A stretch of DNA of 64,000 nucleotides, from positions 1 to 64,000 of the IMG/VR virus record IMGVR_UViG_3300046665_000548. The stretch is one strand, 5' to 3'. A program made the position numbers and the translations under genes. The notes below the pieces were generated by a model. It saw nothing but the letters and a program-made list of their open reading frames with translations. It was not told the DNA's origin and did not search any database. This DNA comes from a virus. Of this stretch, positions 22,017 through 30,734 are shown one piece after another; position 1 is the stretch's first letter; every line of letters begins with the position of its first letter.

Positions 22017-23710
22017 GCGTTTTTGGAAGCGTTAATGTAGGACCAAAGCGTGGCGGCCATCTTCTGGTAGCCTTCTTTACCAGAAGCAAGTGTCGTCATC
22101 ATCGTTTCAAACTCTTCGAAGCTTCGTGCCTGCTGGGCGGCTTTGAATATCTCGGTGGCGCTTTGGGGATCAACACCGGCCTGCCGCATATGCTTGGCAA
22201 AGCTGGAGTTCCGGTTGGTCGATGTAGCCTGTGGTTTGGCACCACCAGTGTTTGGCTGAACGCTTTGTGGTCCAGACTGCCCATAACGCTGTCCAGGAAA
22301 ACTGCCTGTTTGGCGATACCGAAGATATTGAGACATCTTCGGGTCCATCGGGCTCAGCTTACGCGATGCGTCCAGAATTTGTGGGTCATGGAGGAGTTTC
22401 ATCACGATGGATGAAACGATCTTGTCGAAACCTTCCTTTGAAACCGGATCATTGGTAGCCTCGAAGAATAGGCGGAAGCTTTCATTGATTTTGCGCTTGT
22501 TGCTGACGCCATTCTCGATCAGGTAGACGGCATAGTCGATAACGCGCTCAAAGCTTTCTTTTCTGGTCGGACGTAGACCTGCCTTCTGAAGCTCACCGTT
22601 CAAATCGTAATCGGTAGGTTGCTGATCCCGCGCCGCCATCAAAGGCTGCATGATCTTCTGAAGCTCAGGCATGCTCTTCATCAATGAAGGGTTCTGCTTC
22701 AGCTTCTGAAGGAACGCGATGGCCCTATTCTTTTCGGTTCCACCATGGTCAACAGCAAACCCGACAAGCTCTTTCACGAGCGGAAGAATGGTTCCCTTAT
22801 CGTAGGTCGGCTTAGCAGAGTCGGTCGCAGCACCGCTGTTAACGGCGGCCATGATATCGCTAAACGACTTGTTCTGAAAGTTCGCGAACGTTGGATTCAT
22901 CGCCTGAGTGGGAGAATTTCCTTGTGTCGCCCAAAGTGTCGGCTGTAGCGGCTTCGGCTTGGCCTTAGGCGTGCGTGGGCGACGTGCTGCTGGGGTGGCT
23001 GGAGCCGCCGCAGACGGAGCCGGAGTAGCAGCAGCAGGCGCTGCGGCAGGCGTAGCCGTGGGAGTGGGAGCGGAGATGGCCGGAGCAACTGGCGTGGCTG
23101 GTGGCACTGCGGCCGGAGCAGGCGCAGCGCTCGAAGCAGCAGGCGCAGCGTTAGAGTTTGCGGCGGGTCTGTCGTACCCAGGCCAGCCATCGGCTGCTCT
23201 TTTTGCCGCTGTTGCCGGATTAGGTCTGGCCGTGCCGTCACGTCCAACCGAGAATTGATCACTCCAACGTCCGCCCGATGCGCTAGGAGCGCTGGCGGCG
23301 GGAGCCGTCGAGGCCGGGGTAGAAGCCTGTGGGGCAGCAGGAGACGATTGCGGAGCGGCGGCTGCTGCTGGAGCGGCTGCCTGCGGAGATGAAGCTGGCG
23401 CAGGCTTCTCAAAATCATCAGGAGATAGTTGGACATGATAGTAGAGATTTGCGAATGCTGTAATCTGGCCTTCGGTAGGCTCTTTGATACCATGAGTGGA
23501 CGCATATTCGGTCCAGTCGCTGTTGACTTTCTTCTGCCAATCCCGACGCAGTTTGTTACCGGCACTGGTTTTACCACCAGAATTTTTGATGGCTTCTACG
23601 CCCTTCTTGGCAAGCTTATGGATTCCCTTAGCAGCAGCAACAGCACCATTTGCTACCAAATCCTCTGCATGACCAAGTGGGCCTTTTTCGTCAACGCGCT
23701 TCGTAGTCAT
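22013..23710 (-). CDS. Large late protein with Ala/Pro linker
   Basis: A 565-residue protein. A helical N-terminal region (1-100) is followed by a long Ala/Pro-rich linker (about 105-250) and a helical C-terminal domain (about 290-565). The stretch NESFRLFFEATND (about 418) resembles a prohead-protease site. Likely a virion or scaffold-type protein; family not recognised. Confidence 0.7.
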   Translation of the reverse strand: MTTKRVDEKGPLGHAEDLVANGAVAAAKGIHKLAKKGVEAIKNSGGKTSAGNKLRRDWQKKVNSDWTEYASTHGIKEPTEGQITAFANLYYHVQLSPDDFEKPAPASSPQAAAPAAAAAPQSSPAAPQASTPASTAPAASAPSASGGRWSDQFSVGRDGTARPNPATAAKRAADGWPGYDRPAANSNAAPAASSAAPAPAAVPPATPVAPAISAPTPTATPAAAPAAATPAPSAAAPATPAARRPRTPKAKPKPLQPTLWATQGNSPTQAMNPTFANFQNKSFSDIMAAVNSGAATDSAKPTYDKGTILPLVKELVGFAVDHGGTEKNRAIAFLQKLKQNPSLMKSMPELQKIMQPLMAARDQQPTDYDLNGELQKAGLRPTRKESFERVIDYAVYLIENGVSNKRKINESFRLFFEATNDPVSKEGFDKIVSSIVMKLLHDPQILDASRKLSPMDPKMSQYLRYRQTGSFPGQRYGQSGPQSVQPNTGGAKPQATSTNRNSSFAKHMRQAGVDPQSATEIFKAAQQARSFEEFETMMTTLASGKEGYQKMAATLWSYINASKNA

Positions 23711-23716
23711 GGGTGC

Positions 23717-23980
23717 TTAGACCTTTTTCTTGGATTCCCTAATCTGCTGGATTTTACGACGAAATTTGCCGTCATCCTGGCTCTTGATGCTGTTGAAGAG
23801 CCGACGAGTAAGCTCGTCGGCCGTCTCAGAATCATAATTCTCTTTGATAAGGTTCATTAGGTGCGTGACGCTGCTAATGACCTGGATAGCTCTGCCTTCG
23901 ATGAACAGATCACTGTTCGTCGCTGTCTTTGGTACGTAATCCGCTAATTCATCCAGAATACTGGAAAACTTCTTATCCAA
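23717..23980 (-). CDS. Small helical phage protein
   Basis: An 87-residue charged helical protein (MDKKFSSILDELADYVPKT) with a basic tail ending RESKKKV. It overlaps the preceding 23973 gene by eight bases and precedes the 22013 gene. Function unknown. Confidence 0.65.
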   Translation of the reverse strand: MDKKFSSILDELADYVPKTATNSDLFIEGRAIQVISSVTHLMNLIKENYDSETADELTRRLFNSIKSQDDGKFRRKIQQIRESKKKV

Positions 23981-24260
23981 GATTTTGTCTGCCTTCTTTG
24001 TGCCTGCGGATCAGATTTTCGACCATTTCGGCCGCATTTGCGAAACCGTCTTCATAACCAAGGGCGTAATCCCCGCCCGAGGTTTCCATTACAGAGCGCA
24101 TCTTAAAAACAAGTTCTTCCAGATCACTAATAATAATGGGGGTAATAGCAGGTTCAGATGTGACCTCCTCTACCACGGGCTCATTGTCCGCGCTTTTGCG
24201 CAGGTTTTCAGCGAGCACGATGTACTCCTTCATATAGTCAAGATGATCTAAAGCATGCAT
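23973..24260 (-). CDS. Small acidic phage protein
   Basis: A 95-residue acidic helical protein, MHALDHLDYMKEYIVLAENL. The ATG is seven bases after the late box at 24268, with no SD. It heads the late transcript 23973-23717-22013. Function unknown. Confidence 0.65.
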   Translation of the reverse strand: MHALDHLDYMKEYIVLAENLRKSADNEPVVEEVTSEPAITPIIISDLEELVFKMRSVMETSGGDYALGYEDGFANAAEMVENLIRRHKEGRQNLG

Positions 24261-24267
24261 GATAGGC

Positions 24268-24274
24268 TATTTAG
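24268..24274 (-). promoter_or_regulatory. T4-late-like promoter box
   Basis: CTAAATA on the minus strand within the dyad GGCTA-AA-TAGCC, seven bases before ATG 24260. Confidence 0.6.
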
Positions 24275-24287
24275 CCTTTCACTCATC

Positions 24288-25742
24288 TCAGTTCTCGTTA
24301 CGATTTCTGATCTTGCTCATTAGAGACATCATGTCGTTACGAGGCGTCGCCGCAGGGGCTTGTTCTGCCGGTGCATTAACGCTCGTGGTAACCTGAGCTT
24401 GTTTCGTCTTCTTGTCGGCAAGCTCTGCTTTCACCTCTTCGGTCGTCTTAGGTCGCAGAGTATCCTCTGTTCCCTCCGGATCGGTAATACGGAGCGACGA
24501 TGGGTCGTACGCAAGCTCGATCTTCTGGCCAACTGCTGCTGACGAACGTGTCTTCAAGAATTGAATTTGATAGACACCGCGATCACGCATGGCCTGGGAC
24601 GTGAAGATACCAAACAGAGCGTCGCACGAGTTGATCTTCGAGATACCGCCCGCGATGTGACTGTGATCGAACTCCTGAGCTTCGACCGATTGACGGTTAA
24701 GCTGAGAGGCAGACACCATCAGACAGTCCAGATCGAACGACATGGCACGCAATTCTTCTGAAACATACTTGTCCTTTGCGAACAGGTTTGTGGGGTCGAT
24801 GCGCTTGTTGTTCGGATGAAGCAGATCGAGATAGTCGATGACCAGCGCATCAACCTTCTCACCAGTCTTGATCTCTACCTCTTTCACGTAGGCGCGAAGG
24901 TCGTTGGCCGACGTGCCTGCCTCAGGAAATTTCTTCAGACGAAGCTTGCCTTTGTTTTCCATCCTGGTTTTCTGGATGGTGTAGGCAACTTCCTTCATGT
25001 TTGGGAAGATTTCCTTGGTGCTGAAACCCGACACCATGGCGTCGAGGCGCATAGCCACAAGGTCTTCTGCAAGCTCAAGGGTGATGTACAGGACGTTTAG
25101 ACCCTGAAAGGTCCAATTGAGTGCGAGGTTCTGAAGCCAGAGGCTCTTGCCCGAGCCTGAACCACCCGCGAACAAGTAAAGCGCCTTGCGCGTGAAGCCG
25201 CCGTAGAGCTTGTCATCAAGCGTCTTCCAACCCGTGGACACAAAGTTAGATTTGTCCCTCAACCGCTCAAGCCTCTGTATTGGATTATCGAAGTAATCCA
25301 TACCCAAGTCGCGTGTCAGACTGATCTGCTGGGCTTCTTTAACCCGTCGCTCAACCTCGGCCCCTTGGCCCTGCTCCAAAAGGTCTACCGATTCGATGAT
25401 GGTGAGTTCAAGTGCTTTGTAACGACAGAAGCCCTCAATGTGCTTGAGATACCATTCTTTATGAGCGCCGAAGTCCTGGAATGGTTCGACAGTCGTATTC
25501 GTCATCCCCTTCAACATCTCGAAGGTGGGAGTGCGATGGTGCTCGTTGGCGTAATCGAGAATGAAACGTGCTGCGGGTCGCAGCGGGGCATCAAAAAACT
25601 CTGGCTGGATAATGTTTTGGGAGAGCGCGAAGCACTCAGAATCCGTCATCAAATAGGAAAGTAAAAGATTTTGTAGTCCAGCGTGATAGTTCTCGTGCGT
25701 ATCCTTGAGATCGGTTTTCTTCTTATTATTGAAATCATTCAT
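24288..25742 (-). CDS. 41: Replicative DNA helicase, gp41/DnaB type
   Basis: A 484-residue helicase. The N-terminal helical domain is followed by the RecA-like core with Walker A GGSGSGKS (193-200), LYITLEL, and VDALVIDYLDLL (Walker B). It unwinds DNA at the fork and loads primase. The C terminus is a charged linker. Start ATG overlaps the primase stop (TAATG), so the two are coupled, as in T4 where gp41 and gp61 form the primosome. Confidence 0.93.
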   Translation of the reverse strand: MNDFNNKKKTDLKDTHENYHAGLQNLLLSYLMTDSECFALSQNIIQPEFFDAPLRPAARFILDYANEHHRTPTFEMLKGMTNTTVEPFQDFGAHKEWYLKHIEGFCRYKALELTIIESVDLLEQGQGAEVERRVKEAQQISLTRDLGMDYFDNPIQRLERLRDKSNFVSTGWKTLDDKLYGGFTRKALYLFAGGSGSGKSLWLQNLALNWTFQGLNVLYITLELAEDLVAMRLDAMVSGFSTKEIFPNMKEVAYTIQKTRMENKGKLRLKKFPEAGTSANDLRAYVKEVEIKTGEKVDALVIDYLDLLHPNNKRIDPTNLFAKDKYVSEELRAMSFDLDCLMVSASQLNRQSVEAQEFDHSHIAGGISKINSCDALFGIFTSQAMRDRGVYQIQFLKTRSSAAVGQKIELAYDPSSLRITDPEGTEDTLRPKTTEEVKAELADKKTKQAQVTTSVNAPAEQAPAATPRNDMMSLMSKIRNRNEN

Positions 25743-26824
25743 TAGTATAGCAACTTCCTTTGTTGAGCAATCTTAGCAGGATTTTTAGTAGCAGTCTGAA
25801 TTATAGAAAGTATTGTCCAGATTCGCCCATATCTCTTTACAGCTTCGGCAGGGTCTTTTACGTCGTGCTCCCACCAATTCATCGTGGCGTTCTCTTCGCG
25901 AAACGCGGGGAATGCCACATGCCATTTCTGCTCCAGTGCTACATCAATAAGAGCATTGCCGCGCCGATCACGATCAGGAACGAGGATTGGAATCTTGCCG
26001 TAGCTGTTGATCCACGCAATCTGTTGTGCGTTGAGGCGAGAGCCTAGTGTTCCAGCAGCATCAATTGCGATTGCATCAAAGATGCCTTCGCACAAAAGTA
26101 TGTACTTACGATCTGCTAGGCCGAACGTGCGGGCGTTGTAGATGTAGTTCGGTCCGACCTCCATGTGATAGCGCTGACTCGAATCAGGATCGATATGGCG
26201 CGAGGTATACCCGACTGTCTGGCTCATATGGGTGAGCGGAATGATCACGCGGCGGTTCATGCCGTGCTTTCCCGGCTCTGGTGTCCAGTAATATGGAACT
26301 GCGGTCGCGATCTCCTCGCCACGCGAATACAAGTATTCGAGAACTGCCAAGAAGTTTGGGTCTGGCTCGTTCGTTTCGTAATGCGCCGCCCATTTTTCCA
26401 AAGTCTGTGCTCCGGTCGGAAGGGAGCGGCTTTCAAAGGTCGGCACAAACGTTTCTGGCAGGAGCGCCATCGCTTCAGGGCTAGACTCGAACATCGAGCG
26501 ATACTGCATCGCCTTATGGTTCAAGCGCTTCACGTCCATATCGGACATGCCAAGCTCCATCAAAAAGCTTTGCAAGCCCTTTGATAGTAAGGTCCCACTC
26601 ACGTACTTTGCTGCGAAACCACAATTGAAGCAGTGGATTTTGATTTCATTGGTACGTGTGATGCCGCACCGGAAGCGACGATCAGCCGACTCTCCACGGC
26701 GAACGCACATCGGGCAACAAATTTCGATTGTGCTGCGCTTATTACGACGACGAGCGGGGAGATTGTTCGTGATCGCGTTCCAGACGAAATCGTCCGAAAT
26801 CAATCGCTCAATAAAACTGGCCAT
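25742..26824 (-). CDS. 61: DNA primase, gp61/DnaG type
   Basis: A 360-residue primase. The N-terminal zinc-binding part has CCPMC (36-40) and HCFNCG (64-69). The Toprim core has ILLCEGIFDAIAIDAAG with the catalytic Glu and VPDRDRRG. It makes RNA primers for lagging-strand synthesis together with the coupled gp41 helicase. Length matches T4 gp61 (about 340). Confidence 0.92.
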   Translation of the reverse strand: MASFIERLISDDFVWNAITNNLPARRRNKRSTIEICCPMCVRRGESADRRFRCGITRTNEIKIHCFNCGFAAKYVSGTLLSKGLQSFLMELGMSDMDVKRLNHKAMQYRSMFESSPEAMALLPETFVPTFESRSLPTGAQTLEKWAAHYETNEPDPNFLAVLEYLYSRGEEIATAVPYYWTPEPGKHGMNRRVIIPLTHMSQTVGYTSRHIDPDSSQRYHMEVGPNYIYNARTFGLADRKYILLCEGIFDAIAIDAAGTLGSRLNAQQIAWINSYGKIPILVPDRDRRGNALIDVALEQKWHVAFPAFREENATMNWWEHDVKDPAEAVKRYGRIWTILSIIQTATKNPAKIAQQRKLLY

Positions 26825-26850
26825 GAAACAACTTAATCAATGAATTCCCG

Positions 26851-26880
26851 ATCCTATCGAATCAGGCTCGGCCAAGTCAA
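26851..26880 (-). promoter_or_regulatory. Early-type promoter for primase-helicase operon
   Basis: On the minus strand TTGACT (26880-26875), 18-base spacer, TAGGAT (26856-26851), about 26 bases before ATG 26824. Confidence 0.5.
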
Positions 26881-26890
26881 TTGATCAGAG

Positions 26891-27271
26891 TTATTCGTCG
26901 TCCGGGCGACGCACGAGAGTAACCTGTCGCTTTCTCACACGACGAGCGATGGTCTCTTGTAAGCTCACCGCTGGTCCAGCAATCAAGTTGAAGTCCTTTC
27001 TTGAGAAATGCTTCAAGAATGGCCTGAAGGGACGAAAGTCCTGGCCGAGGAAAATGTTGATCGGGATTTGACGATTCGACTCCCACCACCAACGCTCGCC
27101 AAGCTCTAGAAACTCTTTTCGCAGTTCTTCAACTGGGATGAGGTCCAAGACGTACATGGAAAGCAATTGGTTATCAGAGTTCTGAATGATCCCCAAATAA
27201 TGAACTTCTTGCAGGCATCCGTACGATAAGAACGGAAAGCTCTCAAGGATTTTTGCGACGCGTGTATCCAT
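26891..27271 (-). CDS. Conserved T4-type protein of unknown function
   Basis: A 126-residue protein, MDTRVAKILESFPFLSYGCL, with YVLDLIP, LELGERWWWESNR and a basic C terminus. From memory, very similar small proteins occur in T4-like cyanophages without assigned role. The ATG 27271 lies ten bases after a late box. Confidence 0.7.
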   Translation of the reverse strand: MDTRVAKILESFPFLSYGCLQEVHYLGIIQNSDNQLLSMYVLDLIPVEELRKEFLELGERWWWESNRQIPINIFLGQDFRPFRPFLKHFSRKDFNLIAGPAVSLQETIARRVRKRQVTLVRRPDDE

Positions 27272-27281
27272 AATATGGGGG

Positions 27282-27288
27282 TATTTAG
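27282..27288 (-). promoter_or_regulatory. T4-late-like promoter box, divergent pair
   Basis: CTAAATA on the minus strand, ten bases before ATG 27271. It forms a divergent pair with the plus-strand box at 27318. Confidence 0.55.
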
Positions 27289-27317
27289 TATAGAAAAAAC
27301 AACGTTGATCGAACGCG

Positions 27318-27324
27318 ATAAATA
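27318..27324 (+). promoter_or_regulatory. T4 late promoter box, divergent pair
   Basis: GATAAATA (box 27318-27324 is ATAAATA) followed after five bases by ATG 27330. Confidence 0.65.
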
Positions 27325-27329
27325 TCTTC

Positions 27330-28100
27330 ATGACGAGCGTTCATTTGTACGAGATTCCCACAGTAGTGCAGTTGACGGTCGCGGACACCGGAGCACCGAA
27401 CATGAATTATCCCGTCAATCGTACGGACATCAAAATATTTCGGAACGTCCGCAATACCGTCGAGGTGTATGCAAAGGATTTTGACCGGAAAGCAGTAGAC
27501 TTGACCGGCAAAACTATTACCGCGCGTGTACTTGATCGGAGAGCCCAGAAAACTCTGCTTACCAGAACAGTCACAGTAATCGATGCGACCAAGGGAGCCT
27601 ATAAATTCCTCATTGATCCTGTTGACTGTGCCGAATGGCGAACGGGTATGCTTGAGTATACTGTTACCGTAACGGATAGCCAAAATCACGACACGTTCCT
27701 GTTTCATGATAGAGACCGCTCACCGTTCGGCGTTTTAGAGATGCTGGACGGCCCCCTGATGCAGGCCACCGATCCGATTACGGTTAACCATTCCAGCTTC
27801 TTGATGCGGGACGGCAGATTGTTTTCTGGAGCAGTCGCGGGTGCTGCGAACGTCGGGAACACGTCCGGCGTGCATACGGCTGCATTTTACATGAATATGT
27901 TTACGGGAAGCGTTTCCATCCAAGCCTCTCTAGACATGCAACCCACGTCAGATGACAGCGGATGGTTTAACGTCGATTCGCGTGATATGTTTGAAAACAG
28001 CAGCGTTGAAGGCTTCAATTTCACTGGAAATTACCTGTGGGTCAGGTTTGTCGCAGACCCCATTCTGGGCACATTTTCGAAGGTCGTGTACCGAAATTAA
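27330..28100 (+). CDS. Virion structural protein, baseplate/fibre type
   Basis: A 256-residue beta-rich protein. Residues about 25-135 look like the Ig-like N-terminal domain of baseplate upper proteins (VDLTGKTITARVLDRRAQK, then GMLEYTVTVTD). The C-terminal part (GSVSIQASLDMQPT) is a jelly-roll-like module that I also know from cyanophage structural proteins. Late box plus leaderless-looking start agree with a virion protein. Confidence 0.65.
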   Translation: MTSVHLYEIPTVVQLTVADTGAPNMNYPVNRTDIKIFRNVRNTVEVYAKDFDRKAVDLTGKTITARVLDRRAQKTLLTRTVTVIDATKGAYKFLIDPVDCAEWRTGMLEYTVTVTDSQNHDTFLFHDRDRSPFGVLEMLDGPLMQATDPITVNHSSFLMRDGRLFSGAVAGAANVGNTSGVHTAAFYMNMFTGSVSIQASLDMQPTSDDSGWFNVDSRDMFENSSVEGFNFTGNYLWVRFVADPILGTFSKVVYRN

Positions 28101-28107
28101 GGAACGC

Positions 28108-28136
28108 TTGACAGATTGCTGATATCGGTGCATCCT
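28108..28136 (+). promoter_or_regulatory. Possible early promoter and leader peptide region
   Basis: GCTTGACA is present but the -10 hexamer (near 28130) is poor. A 20-codon frame (ATG 28151 to TGA 28213) overlaps the GTG start of the 28210 gene and could couple its translation. Confidence 0.35.
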
Positions 28137-28209
28137 TGCGTTTGGTTTAGATGCGCGAGGGCATAGCACGAAGCAATGACTGGTATGCTTTCCTTAAAAG
28201 GACTCGGGA

Positions 28210-28998
28210 GTGACGGAAACTAAAGTGACACTGCGGTCGAGCGGTCCAGCTAGTCCCACGGCTATTGTCGATGCCCTCAAGGGTGGATTGACACAAACCG
28301 AGGTGGCTCGGCAATTCGATATGCCGATCAGTCAAGTTCATGTCATAGCCAAGCAAAACAATATCGGGCGAAAGACAAAGCTTAGCGAATCCGATCAGGA
28401 AGAGATCATCACAATGGTCTCGCATGGGATGACCATGCAGGCGGTAGGCAAGCATTTCGGGGTATCCCGTGAACGCATTCGCCAGATAGCCAAGAAGCAT
28501 GGCCTGGAGCCGCGCTCGGAAGCCCTTAGTCGCGAAAAAGAACTCGTTATCCAGGCTTTTGAAGATGGCCTATCGGATGACGATATCGCAATCAAGCTCA
28601 AGGTCGATGCTGGTTTTGTCAGACGCACACGTTTGGGGATCGGCCTGCATCGGCACGACGTGATCGCCAAATCAATGGAATCGGCTATCGAGCGGGTTCG
28701 TAATGGCGAATCCATACGTAAGGTCGCTAAAGACGAGGGTCTGAATGCAGAACGCCTGCGGGTTTTCTGTGACAGGGCTGGCGTCGTGTCCAAGTTCGGA
28801 AGATGGCGAGACTATTCGCACCGGATTGAGATCGTTCAGCGGATGTACGGCCACCACACGTGGGACGAGATCGCGGCTGTGGTTTCGGAAAAGGAAGAGA
28901 AGCGCGTTACTGGCCAAGCGCTCCAGACATGGGCGACAAGCCAAGCGTTCGATCTGGACCCGGCTCAGAAGAAAAAGCCCGGTGATAAATTAGAATAG
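28210..28998 (+). CDS. DNA-binding protein with sigma-region-4-like HTHs
   Basis: A 262-residue protein built of several helix-turn-helix units. The second (about 58-100) reads MQAVGKHFGVSRERIRQIAK, close to the region 4.2 signature of sigma70 factors that contacts the -35 box. Other units are at 20-55, 115-150 and 160-200. It lacks sigma regions 2 and 3, so it is not a full sigma factor; a transcription regulator or promoter-recognition subunit is possible. GTG start; ends at TAG. Confidence 0.7.
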   Translation: MTETKVTLRSSGPASPTAIVDALKGGLTQTEVARQFDMPISQVHVIAKQNNIGRKTKLSESDQEEIITMVSHGMTMQAVGKHFGVSRERIRQIAKKHGLEPRSEALSREKELVIQAFEDGLSDDDIAIKLKVDAGFVRRTRLGIGLHRHDVIAKSMESAIERVRNGESIRKVAKDEGLNAERLRVFCDRAGVVSKFGRWRDYSHRIEIVQRMYGHHTWDEIAAVVSEKEEKRVTGQALQTWATSQAFDLDPAQKKKPGDKLE

Positions 28999-29016
28999 GG
29001 CCATTCCGGCCCGCTT

Positions 29017-29880
29017 ATGGAGGTTGCCTATGTCCTCGCGGGACGCCTGATCACTCGATACCAAGATTATTGCGAACAACATGGTATCGAGTTTTCCATC
29101 AACCGGTCGCTAACGCCACCGGATTCTACTACCCTATTCTGTTCATCTGGAATGCAGCGTTTGAAACCGCTCTTTTCAGATCAATCACACAGAGGGGTAA
29201 TCGCCAACGTTCAATCGTGTTTGCGTCTAGTTGACCTAGATGAAATTGGCGACAGCACACATTTCCTTTACTTCAAAATGATCGGTCTGTTTTCCTTCCG
29301 TCAGCTTACGGTCAAGGATGCTATAGACTTTTGGCTCGGTTTCCTTGGGGAGATCGGACTGCCGGTCGATTACGTGACCATACATCCTGACAAAATGGAT
29401 GAATGGTCTCCGCTTTATGAAGGGCGGGTACCGATTCGTCCCGACCCCGAATGTACGTGGTCTGATGGAAATATCTCCGGGTATTGCACCGAGTTTTACA
29501 GCCAAGACGTGGAAATCGGAAACATCGTCAACCCGCTTGGGACCTGCATTGATGTTGGCTTTGGCCTCGAACGTCTAGATATGCTTTTGAATGGAACGCC
29601 GAAGCCACCGGCAAACGATGTGCTGGTGGAGTCGATCATGACTATTATCGAAAGCGGATATCGCCCCGGCAACAAGGAACAGGGATACGTTCTCAGAAAG
29701 CTTTTGCGCAAACTGCACAAGGACGGAGGATCACTTGATCATCCGTTTTTTCTCAGTGAGATAGAGCGCCAGGAGCGGTTGCGATCCAGCTATGAGCGTC
29801 TTCGTCGCAAGAACCCTGACAAGTCTCCAGAGTGGTGGTTCGCCACACACGGCATTGACGTGAAGGAGTTTGGTACTTAA
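29017..29880 (+). CDS. Stand-alone alanyl-tRNA synthetase-like catalytic domain
   Basis: A 287-residue protein that resembles the class II core of AlaRS: TTLFCSSGMQRLKPLF (motif 2 side), FLYFKMIGLFSF (AlaRS FEMLGNFSFG), CIDVGFGLERLDML (motif 3) and GYVLRKLLRK. The tRNA-recognition, editing and C-Ala domains of the 870-residue cellular enzyme are absent. It may activate Ala and charge a small tRNA-like substrate. The start is uncertain: ATG 29017 has no SD, while ATG 29030, which has a perfect SD, is out of frame. Confidence 0.7.
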   Translation: MEVAYVLAGRLITRYQDYCEQHGIEFSINRSLTPPDSTTLFCSSGMQRLKPLFSDQSHRGVIANVQSCLRLVDLDEIGDSTHFLYFKMIGLFSFRQLTVKDAIDFWLGFLGEIGLPVDYVTIHPDKMDEWSPLYEGRVPIRPDPECTWSDGNISGYCTEFYSQDVEIGNIVNPLGTCIDVGFGLERLDMLLNGTPKPPANDVLVESIMTIIESGYRPGNKEQGYVLRKLLRKLHKDGGSLDHPFFLSEIERQERLRSSYERLRRKNPDKSPEWWFATHGIDVKEFGT

Positions 29881-30057
29881 GAGTGGATAGTGGGCACCCG
29901 GCTCCATTTTCTTTCACCGATTGGTCAAGGAAAATTATTGAGTGCCGCTCGCGAGCGAAGACCGGCTCTAAGTCGCGGGGTTCTACGTCGTCTTTTCGAT
30001 CTGTGACGATTGTGGGGCTACATACAGATCGACGGTTTCTATCGACGGACGATAGTA

Positions 30058-30085
30058 GAAAGGGCTGGGTCAAACCGGCCCTTTC
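30058..30085. terminator. Hairpin in intergenic 29881-30090
   Basis: GAAAGGGC pairs with GCCCTTTC around a 12-base loop. It could end the plus transcript from the AlaRS-like gene or the minus transcript of 30091-31338; no strong T-run on either side. The rest of this 210-base gap has no gene that I can support. Confidence 0.4.
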
Positions 30086-30090
30086 GACTT

Positions 30091-30342
30091 CTAGCCCCAA
30101 CGCAGCTTGTAAAAAAGAGCGTCGTCTAGATTATCGAATACGACGTAGACGTTGAACAGACCCTGGCCCATATCAGCTTCGTAATGGTCCAATATCAGTT
30201 CGTATTCCCAGTCTCGATTTGCGTTGTCTATCAGCCACTGAAATTTCTCGGCACAGTAATGCTGCATCCAAGCATCCATACCAATAATATCCGACGATGG
30301 TCCGCCGTTGAACCATAGTGATCCTAGAATAAACCTGTTCAT
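30091..30342 (-). CDS. Small phage protein, FKLRWG-type C-terminal family
   Basis: An 83-residue protein ending VFDNLDDALFYKLRWG, one of the closest matches to the family terminus. It ends at TAG and overlaps the 30339 gene, with which it forms a tandem pair. Function unknown. Confidence 0.75.
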   Translation of the reverse strand: MNRFILGSLWFNGGPSSDIIGMDAWMQHYCAEKFQWLIDNANRDWEYELILDHYEADMGQGLFNVYVVFDNLDDALFYKLRWG

Positions 30343-30734
30343 CCGAAGACTAGCTTAAACATCACTGCGGTTGTTGAATCAGCAAAGCTGAAGGCCGCAA
30401 CCCCTTCCGAAACGTCTTTCATATTGATGGATAGGCTCCACAGCGCTGTACTGTGTTGAGCTATCCAATCGATCCATTTTTCTGCTTGCATGTGAATAGG
30501 CTCGATCCCAGAAAGACCGCCAAGGTCAAGATCGAGATTGATTTGATTTGGTTGCGCCGATTGGGTGTAGTTTTGAAAACGTCCTCTATCTAGGTCGCTC
30601 TCGTGTTCATACACCTCGTTGAGAATGACGCCGTAGAGAAAACGAGCCGGGTCTTTTTGAGAATATACTTCCCATATCAGTGTTTTAGTTGAAAGGCCGT
30701 TATAGGTGTTCCGCTTGGGATGAATCGTCAGCAA
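30339..30734 (-). CDS. Small phage protein, FKLRWG-type C-terminal family
   Basis: A 131-residue protein ending FSFADSTTAVMFKLVFG. The TTG start at 30734 has AGAGAG six bases upstream and overlaps the DnaE-like gene by 35 bases. Second member of a tandem pair. Function unknown. Confidence 0.7.
   Translation of the reverse strand: MLTIHPKRNTYNGLSTKTLIWEVYSQKDPARFLYGVILNEVYEHESDLDRGRFQNYTQSAQPNQINLDLDLGGLSGIEPIHMQAEKWIDWIAQHSTALWSLSINMKDVSEGVAAFSFADSTTAVMFKLVFG

Noticed and set aside
22897-23577. 226-codon minus frame and plus frame at 22908-23258
   Set aside because: Both are other readings of the Ala/Pro linker of the 22013 gene.
29883-30155. 90-codon plus frame after the AlaRS-like gene
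   Set aside because: Very basic, no SD and overlaps the well supported 30091 gene; the region shows hairpins instead.
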